Shown here: positions 56,496 to 64,000 of the stretch, one piece after another
Layout of the letters: each line of letters starts with the position of its first letter
Numbering within the stretch: the first letter of the stretch is position 1
Assembly: GCA_002104985.1 (NCBI GenBank)
Contig: MCGO01000013.1
Coordinates: 186,001-250,000 of the forward strand
DNA from: Rhizoclosmatium globosum
Lineage: Eukaryota > Chytridiomycota > Chytridiomycetes > Chytridiales > Chytriomycetaceae
DNA length: 64,000 nt
Direction: 5' to 3'
Translations under genes and position numbers: made by a program
The notes under the pieces: generated by a model
Databases searched by the model: none
What the model was told of the DNA's origin: nothing
Seen by the model: only the letters and a program-made list of their open reading frames with translations

Positions 56496-59400
56496 ATGGA
56501 TCCAACGCTCGCCTACCACACGCAACTCGAAGAAACGCGGCTCGCCCGACAAGACGACGACCGCAACCGAGTGCTCAACATTTGTTCAGCGCTCGGCGGC
56601 TTCGAAGACTGTCTCGAAACTGGCGGAAAGGTTTACGTTCCTGGCGACGAAGCCTCTGGTTTGGCACTGCTTTTCCAACTACTTTGCCATCTGACTTGGT
56701 TTAAACTATCCACGAAACAGACTGTCTCAGGGACCTCAAGAAGATCCTGCGTGCGGACAATGAAACACCGGAGAGAGATGTGTACGGTGTTCTGGGCGAG
56801 TGGAATGTGCTCGGACGGGACTTGCTGCCCCTGCTGCTTGCGACTGATGTCGAGAAGGACTACAAACGCGCAATGTTGATTGGTAGGCTTCTGGTACTAG
56901 AAGCTGGTGGATGAACTGACTCTCAACCTAGTCGAACTTGTTGTTCCCCTCACTTGGGCAACATCCCTTGAATACAAACACTCACCGAATCAAATGGAAG
57001 TATTGCTCAAGTACAAAGAAGCATTTCTGAATACAGCAGTGCTTGAAAAGATCATGCAGGTCCTGCTCAAGTCACTTGCGATTCCTCATAGGTTTTGACC
57101 CATACATTGGACACAACATCAATCTAAACACGCAATTGCAACAGAGACCGCCGTGAGAAAGACAATGCGAAAATTCGACTCATTCTCACACTCTTCCGCA
57201 ACCTTCTCGCCATCAAAGACCCTCAAGTCTCTGCAAAATCATCTTCTGAATTCAACTATCGCGCTGCTCTTCAGGAACGCCTTATTGTCTGTTTCCATGA
57301 ATCGAAATCCTTGCTCTGTTGCTCACGTTCGCGGCGTCTATGGACGAGAAAGAGTTTTCAGAGTATAACATGCTCATTCTTGAGATTTGGTACCTTGTAT
57401 TTCGGGAACGCACTTGTGCTTCTATTCTCGAAGATACGGATGTATGTTATTCTCTACTTTATTTGGATTTGACTAATGTGCGTGTTTGACTTAGGTTATT
57501 CAAAACGACAACTTGTTGAAACTTGCGAAGCAAGAGTTGACATCGAAAGCCGCACGGCCTATGAAGAGTAGACACTCTCGGTTTGGTGGAACCTTATCGC
57601 TGAATCTTGGGGTATGAGACCCCTCAATTTCGATTCATCTAATTGTCCAACAACAGAATGGCCAACAAGTCAACTTTTTCAGTACATCGACGGCACTGAA
57701 GTCTGTGGAAAATGCTATGGATATCGGAAAGACGAAAGGACGCGCTGTTCGGAAAGGACAAGCTGTGAGTTGCTTGTAACAATGTTTGCCGATGGCTGTG
57801 CTCAAAATTTGATAGGAAACCATCACGAAAACTGTAATCCGCGATGAACAAGCGAAACAAGTGCTTCGAGAGACTGCCGATTCGTTTTTGGAAAACTCTT
57901 TCAATTGTTTGTATTTCAAATGGAGTAGAGCCACGTCTCTTTTCTAATAACCAAAATTTACAGCATTGATTGCATCCGTGAAGGATGATATTGATAAGGA
58001 ACGACAGCACGTTGTGGATGGCGACTTTGTGCGATTTCTTGTTCTTGTTCGATTCTTTTTGGAGTATCAAGTTGAGCTTCTCAAAAAGGTACATACTCCC
58101 TATAACCATGTTAGAAGTCGACGCTAACGCTGCATATTTTAGGTTGTCGACCCTGTGGAGAAGGAGAAATTCGACTTTGATACTGTCACCGATTTCATCA
58201 ATTCTAGGTCTATGCTCTTTGTGACAAAAAGAATGCAGATTTATTTGGACGAAAAGGTTGCAATATTGATTTGCCAAGAGAGTTGGCTAAAACTGATTTG
58301 CAGAAATGGCCCGAACTACAGTCTGCCCTTGAATGTCTGAAACAGATGGTATAGATGCTATTATGATAAGACAGAATGTCAATAATTCATTTCACTAGCT
58401 TGTTACATTGAACGCAATGGCTGCGTCAGGAAACGAAGAATACCAAGATGCATCCAACAACATTCAAAACAATCTGTACTATGAAGCGTTTATTATCGAG
58501 TCCATTGCGCATCTATGCAAAACCTTTAAAGATCAGTCTTTCAGGTTAGTTTTTGAAACTGGTAAGATCTTGACTGACACAATACAATTAGTTACCTCAA
58601 GAATCTTGTCGAGACTGTCCATATCTTCCTCAAAATGCTTGAAAAGTTTTCAAAATCAAAAGCCTTTATGGTAGTCCGCCGCAAGAAACGCGCGAAAGCC
58701 AAGGCAATCGCAAAATCGATTGGAAACACTCTGACTCCCGAAGAAACCTCTATCGCTCTTGACCCTGTAGACCCAGAGGAAGAACCTCCAATGGATGAAG
58801 CTACAGTTAAGCGCAAGTGCGTTGAGCATGAATTCCAGTTTGAAAAGATTGAAATGGATTTCGCGTATGAGAATGTTGTGGGATGTATTGTGAGCTCTTG
58901 AAGCGGTATCGGGAAGTTGAGCCGCGGTATTTGCATTATGCTACGACTATGATGCATCGGGTTTTCGTGAAGGCGAAGATGGAGCCGTTGCTGTTTAAGG
59001 TTTGTGGCAGTGGATTATTCTTGGATGCATCACTTATACGGGATATAGCTTTCCACGTTTGATTTGTTCAATCGCATCGTACAGGATGAGCGACTCATGT
59101 CCGTAGCAAGGAGTATAAGGAGTTGAAGGAGTTTATTCGATATGTTATCAAACGGTTTACAGCGAAAGCTAAGGAAGATCCGATTCTTTTGTGGAGGTTT
59201 GTTCTTTCAGAATCCTATTTGGAGTGACTGACGAGATTGTGTGTGGTGTTAGATTCTGTTTCCGAAAACTAGGTCTGATTGTCGTAGAATTATGCATGGA
59301 GCAGATGAGGATATGAATGTATCCGCGAGGAAGAAGATATTCGACGATGTTGACGGAGATGAGTTTGGTCGCGGAGGGGATGGGAAGAAAAATGACGCGA

Positions 59401-60829
59401 TGCAAGTGTTGCCATTTTTAACTTACGAAGCTAATGAGTTTGTGGATAGATCGGACGGTGAACTTGAAGTTCAACGCGACTTGACTTGGTCTCAGAAAGT
59501 TGGAGTGGTTGTATCCATCATGATGAGGAGGATAAGTTGGCTCTTTTGGAATGGGTTGAAACGGTTGAGTTTGAATTATTGCAGAGGATACATGCTAAAA
59601 TTCTCGTTCCCTAGACTCTCACCTCTGTTGCACCAAAACGTATGTTCGACGAGGAACAGCCCGATGTCGAAATTGGAAACTTTGATCTCACGGAAGCAGC
59701 TGCCAGTAACCAAAATGTCTCCATATCTTTGAAGCGAGACAAGAAGCTCTTTTTGTTATTGGAGTTGATGAAAGTCACAAAGTTTATAGAAGGAGGTCAG
59801 TGCATCTTCAATTATTTCGGCGATTGATTCTTGTACTCTCAGATGCCGATATTCGCTGGCTTGTTGAAAGCACCCGGTCGGCTGACGATATTATCAGCGA
59901 TGTTAAGTTTATTCGTCATTTATTGAGGAGCCGCTGGATTCAAATGGAAAGCCACTTCGCAAAATGATTCGAAAGAAGCCCAAGAAGCGTGCACCTAAAA
60001 AGAAGGAAGTTGGGGACGAAGACGAGGAGGATGTACCAAAAGAAAAGAAGAAGGTGGAGAAAGAACCTCAAACATTCTTGTCGAAACAGGTAATTGACTT
60101 GAAGTGTATTCGGGGGCTAACTAATTTTGGTGTTATTAGTTTATTGAAGATTCGGACGATGATGACGATGCAGCTTTCTTTGAGGCTGAGCGACAAAGAC
60201 GGTTGAAGGCCGCTGAACTCGCAGGTGTTTCCAAAGTCACTGAGAGCAAAGTTAAGCCTGTGAAAAACCTGCTGCCAAAAAGGCGTTGCCGTCAATTAAA
60301 TCGAACTCGTCAGATTCGGGAGTCGGGGCGTCTTCAGATCCTGATGATAACGAAGAAAATGGAAGCAGTCCTAAGAAACAACTGGGGTACTTAAACACCA
60401 AAAAACGCATTATCAGTCTGTCTGACTCAGAATCTGATGACGACGATGCGATGATGATCAGTGAAGAGAACGATATCTCAAAGCGAAATAACTGCTCCCA
60501 AGGCGCAAAAGAAGGGAGTTGTGGGCAAAATGAAAGCCAAGAAACAGATTGTTAGTCTATCTGAGTCTGAGTCTGAAGAAGAATCAGAAGTACAGTCCGA
60601 TTCTGAGTCAGATGTTGATGGTCCTCTAGAGTTGAAAAACAAGAAGGATCTAGGACTCAAGCGAAAGAACATTGCAACAGAAATGGAAATTGAGAGGATA
60701 TGGACCTGATGGAGGATGGCATTAAATCGTCTACCAATAATAGCTCGCCTCAAATACTGTGGACGAAAGCTTGCAAGGTCCTCCAAAGAACTACGGAGGA
60801 ACATGATATTCGACTCGGATTCAGATTGA
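56496..60829 (+). CDS. TIMELESS/TOF1 (Swi1) replication fork protection protein
   Basis: Nuclear fork-protection subunit that acts with Tipin/Csm3. The N-terminus (ATG 56496) reads VLNICSALGGFED and, after intron 1, DCLRDLKKILRADNETP with RDVYGVLGEWNVLGRDLLPL, the TIMELESS start. Further family blocks are LKYKEAFLNTAVLEKIMQVL, SRFGGTLSLNLG, DSFLENSFNSLIASVKDDI and FVRFLVLVRFFLEYQ. After KRYREVEPRYLHYATTMMHR come helices and Lys/Glu- and Ser/Asp-rich tail segments (59950-60830) ending in RNMIFDSDSD. More than ten introns. Single missing bases are seen at about 57300-57310 and 58884-58892, with further breaks likely at 59500-59640 and 60250-60480. Exon edges in the tail are approximate. Confidence 0.88.
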
Positions 60830-61226
60830 CGAGAATAAATGTATTATTTTGGGTTACAAGAAAGCTCTCCGACAATAAAGGTGTCAGAAAAAAAGTGGGT
60901 TTTGCCATCAACCAACTATGTATACCATCACTAAGACCTTGCACCAGAGAGCTAAAGCTTTCTTGCCATTTCAATCAACAGTATATGCGTATGTAAGGTT
61001 TACACCTTCCTCTCTCTCACTCTGTGGCGAAGAATCAAAGAAGTAAGGCGGTAATAGCCCTCATAATGCATTAGATCATAATATTTTGCCAATGTTAGAT
61101 TTCGAACTCGTATAACTACCACGATACAGCAGCTGGTTATGATCATGATTCTGTGACCTCTCTATTTTTGTTTCGAACGCAGTCACCTCGCACCGAGAGA
61201 TCGTCACAGCTTACTTTGAACCAGCG
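60830..61226. other. Intergenic, nothing recognised
   Basis: About 400 bases between TIMELESS and the secreted EXORDIUM-like gene. No RNA gene, repeat or convincing open frame. Confidence 0.4.
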
Positions 61227-63950
61227 ATGATGCTTCCACTTCTATTAGCAGTTGTTGGAGCTGTGTCTTCAGTACCGCAGGGTGAGTTCCGGTGAAGGAC
61301 TTGAGGAAGCGCACTTGGCATTGGGCAACTTCCAACCAATATGACAAAGTTGCTTACTGTTTGTCTTCAGCCATCGGCGAACCAGGGCCCAGCCAGCAAC
61401 AGTCTTTCCTGCTCTCTGCGGCGAATGACGTCATCCGCGGCAGTGGCAGTGGCATTGGTGCGTGCCCAACTCACTCAATCACCACCAATCAACCACTCTG
61501 ACACTTTCATCCCCCCAAATGATCAATAGGTGCCCTTGAAGAACGAGATTCAAAGGAACCAATTGGGATCCCTCCTGTCGTCCAGACACCGTATGTTCGC
61601 CCTGAAATTCTCTACCGCACAGACCACCCAGAGTCAGTTGCTATTCTATCTGCAAACCTGACTGTGAATCCTCCATCAGTCTCTTTCTACGGTGGTCCAA
61701 TCCTCAAAAATGTGGTTGTTCAGCCACTCTTTTACGGCAATGTATCCTACGCCAAAGAGCTCCAAAATTACTAGGGGCAGTAACGCAGTCCCCATGGATG
61801 GACACACTTACACAATATGGAGTTGGATCGGGAACTGCTTTGCCTCCTATCTTGTTCCAACAACAATGAACCAAACTGTGAAGGGATACCTCTCTGATAG
61901 CGACTTTGTCACTCAAGGACAACCTGGAGAATTCAAAACTTTTTGAAGGACTTGGTCGCCAAAGGAATCATCACACCTACCGCAAATACCTACTTTCCAC
62001 TCCACTTTGCGCCAGGCTTCAAAATCGCCAGTTCAACAGATAGCAGCGGAAACCTCGAATAAACTGTCGCAGTTGGTGGGATATCACAGTTCTGTTGACA
62101 TTTCCGACATGAATGTTGGCGCTCAATTCATTGTCTATGGTGTCATCCCTGATTTGACTGATCCAAACTGTCCATGTCATTACGGAGGAGGGCGCACTTT
62201 TTTGGATGATACATTCTCGGTTACATCGCATGAATTGGCTGAAGCAGCAACAGATGCGGCGCCTGCAATCACTGCTTGGTGGGATACGACATTGATGGCA
62301 ATGGACAAGAATATGCCGAAGTGCTGACATTTGTGCATGGCACTTGGGATCGACTGTATCCCGTGTTGATGGAAAGTCTTACAGCGTTCAACAGCTGTGG
62401 TCCAACAAGGAAATCAATGTGTCGCTGACGGTTCTGTTTCTTGGTTCAGTCCTCCTTTCGGTTCTGGATGCTACACATCCTACGACTCAAACCAAACATA
62501 CCCTATTGGATCGTTTGCAAGTCAAGTCGATCCAGCCAACCCACAAGCCGTCTGGAACGTCAAAAAAGACGCGGCGGGAGTCTGGAATCGCGTCTCTCAA
62601 TGTGATGGCCGACTTACAGATGCTTGCTTCCCTGTTAAGTGGTCTAGCACAGTTGATGAAATCCTCGGACAACAGGTTACTTGGAAGGGAAACAACTTTG
62701 TTTGGACGGGAACTGGCACTTGGACTGCCATTGGAGGCTGTGTCACATACGCCCGACAGAAATAGTTGGTATCGGGTTGGACAACTTGTTTTGGAGGCGA
62801 ACCACTTTGACGAGTCAGTGGACTCAAATGTGGGCCGACTTGAAAGCGATTGATTTCATTCAAATGCCTGATCTCTCTTTTGTCGTTGCTGGAACCGACT
62901 TGTTGCTGTACACTTGTTCGACATTGTCAGTTGCCGGTTTGTGTACTAGGGTTAGTGGATCTGGTTATGTCAAGAGTATTGACGTTCTTGGAGACAAGAA
63001 CACATTTATTGGAGTTGGTACAGATAATATGTTGTACACTCGTGGTGGTATTGACGGCAAGTGGGTTCAAGTTGTGGATCCAGGAACCGTCAGAGTCGTT
63101 GACATTACTGTTCTTATCAGTGGAGTTCTCTCGGAACAGGAACTGATTGCCAACTCTATACAAAAGCGAACCTTCTGGCCCCATGGGTTTGATTCCAAAG
63201 TCTCGTTGCGTATCGCGTACTTCCAGCTTGCGGATGGTTCCATATTGGTATTGGAAGCGATAATGCGATTTATCAAAAACAAACTCTCACCTCAGACTGG
63301 GTATCATTTACAATTCCGGTTCAGTGTTTCTGTTTCCCAAGTGTCTGGTATTATGAAACCTGCGATTTCAGTTCTCGGTGTTGGAATGGACAATGCTTTG
63401 TATGGCGCACCTCGATTTCAGCTCCATGGACCCAACTCTCGAACGTCAAGGTTCTCGATTTAGTTCAATTGCCAGATCTGTCTTTGTTGCAGTTGGAATG
63501 GACAGATTATTGTATACTTGTACCATCTCGTTTGTGTGCACTGTAGTCCCATCCTCTGGATTTGTGTCAAGTATTGCCCTTCTCGGAGACAAGAAAACAT
63601 TGCTTGGTGTCGGAGATGACAATCAACTGTACACGCGAGCAGGGGCGTTTGGATCATGGGTGCATATTCCTGGCTCGGGTTCAGTTTTTGATGTGACAGT
63701 GTTGGCTAATGGTGTCATTCTGGGCGTTGGAATGGATAAAGCGCTTTATACTAGAGATACATTGACTGCTGGATGGGTCCTAGTTCCCAACACCTGCTGT
63801 GTGTTACACACGGCTCAATTGGCTGATGGGTCGATTATTGGAGTGGGTCCAGACAATTTGATTTATCAGAAACAGACCTTGAATGCTAATTGGGAGCTGA
63901 TTTATGGGTCTGGGTCTGTTGTGTCTGTTGCGTCTGTTTTGATTCAGTAA
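61227..63950 (+). CDS. Secreted EXORDIUM/PHI-1-like domain plus beta-propeller-type repeats, many frame breaks
   Basis: The start (ATG 61227, second ATG 61230) opens a signal peptide MMLPLLLAVVGAVSS; two short introns follow. Residues then match the EXORDIUM/phosphate-induced family seen in fungi: SFYGGPILKNVVVQPLFYGN, GVIPDLTDPNCPCHYGGGRT, SVTSHELAEAATDA and ADICAWHLGS. The second half (62768-63950) has about eight copies of a repeat around (I/V)G(I/V)G.DN.LYT...L...W, typical of a beta-propeller. At least nine single-base deletions break the frame (e.g. about 61771, 61867, 61941, 62058-62075, 62283, 62322, 62410, 62750, 63130). It may be one protein or two adjacent ones; the junction near 62755-62765 is itself a break. 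Function unknown; a wall- or substrate-binding role is possible. Confidence 0.55.
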
Positions 63951-64000
63951 TTTGAACAATTTTATATCCATACGTAGAATTGCATTTCCTTGATTGTTAA

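Overview
This window is nuclear DNA from a fungus, most probably a zoosporic (chytrid-type) one. Almost every gene is split by short GT-AG introns, mostly 40-65 bases. Typical eukaryotic and fungal products are present: COQ4, an Osh3-type oxysterol-binding protein, Sac1, SulP, OLE1-type desaturases with a fused cytochrome b5, the proteasome beta-2 subunit, eIF2B-beta, Sec62 and Mia40. There are four nuclear-type tRNA genes. An HCN/CNG-like channel, a FAM149 (DUF3719) relative and two retinal-type carotenoid oxygenases fit a flagellated, light-sensing fungus. That taxonomic call is inference; there is no rRNA or marker gene to settle it.

Layout. 0-5 kb: a TONSL-like genome-stability gene cut by the window edge and a possible CENP-I/Mis6 gene. 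5-9 kb: a tandem pair of carotenoid oxygenases, then COQ4. 9.8-16 kb: an Osh3-like GOLD-PH-FFAT-ORD protein diverging from a SulP sulfate transporter, then tRNA-Ala. 16-26 kb: a CAP protein, MAD2, an F-box-like protein, a large single-pass membrane protein, a COX14-like protein and the PI4P phosphatase Sac1. 26.5-33.2 kb: a block bounded by two inverted copies of a tRNA-Arg plus about 300 bases of flank; it holds an UNC93-like transporter, a GNAT acetyltransferase, SCO1, a METTL4-type methyltransferase and tRNA-Gly. 33.6-36.7 kb: tandem delta-9 desaturases. 36.7-44.6 kb: a ZGRF1-like helicase, eIF2B-beta, proteasome beta-2 and SLX1. 44.7-47.2 kb: two tandem MYND-finger genes. 47.2-52 kb: an HCN/CNG-like channel, SEC62 and MIA40. 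52-61 kb: a FAM149-like gene, NDUFA5 and TIMELESS/TOF1. 61-64 kb: a secreted EXORDIUM-like domain followed by beta-propeller-type repeats.

How genes connect. Osh3 and Sac1 act together on PI4P at ER contact sites in yeast. COX14-like and SCO1 both serve cytochrome c oxidase biogenesis, COQ4 serves ubiquinone synthesis, NDUFA5 serves complex I, and MIA40 imports small cysteine-rich proteins into the intermembrane space. TONSL, TIMELESS, ZGRF1 and SLX1 belong to replication-fork and recombination repair; MAD2 and the possible CENP-I belong to chromosome segregation. These are scattered neighbours, not an operon-like cluster.

Sequence quality matters here. About 20 single-base deletions break otherwise conserved reading frames in 0-8.5 kb and 44-64 kb, including in housekeeping genes. 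About 21 kb of coding sequence between 8.8 and 43.6 kb reads cleanly through every splice junction. I treat most of these breaks as residual long-read consensus errors rather than pseudogenes.
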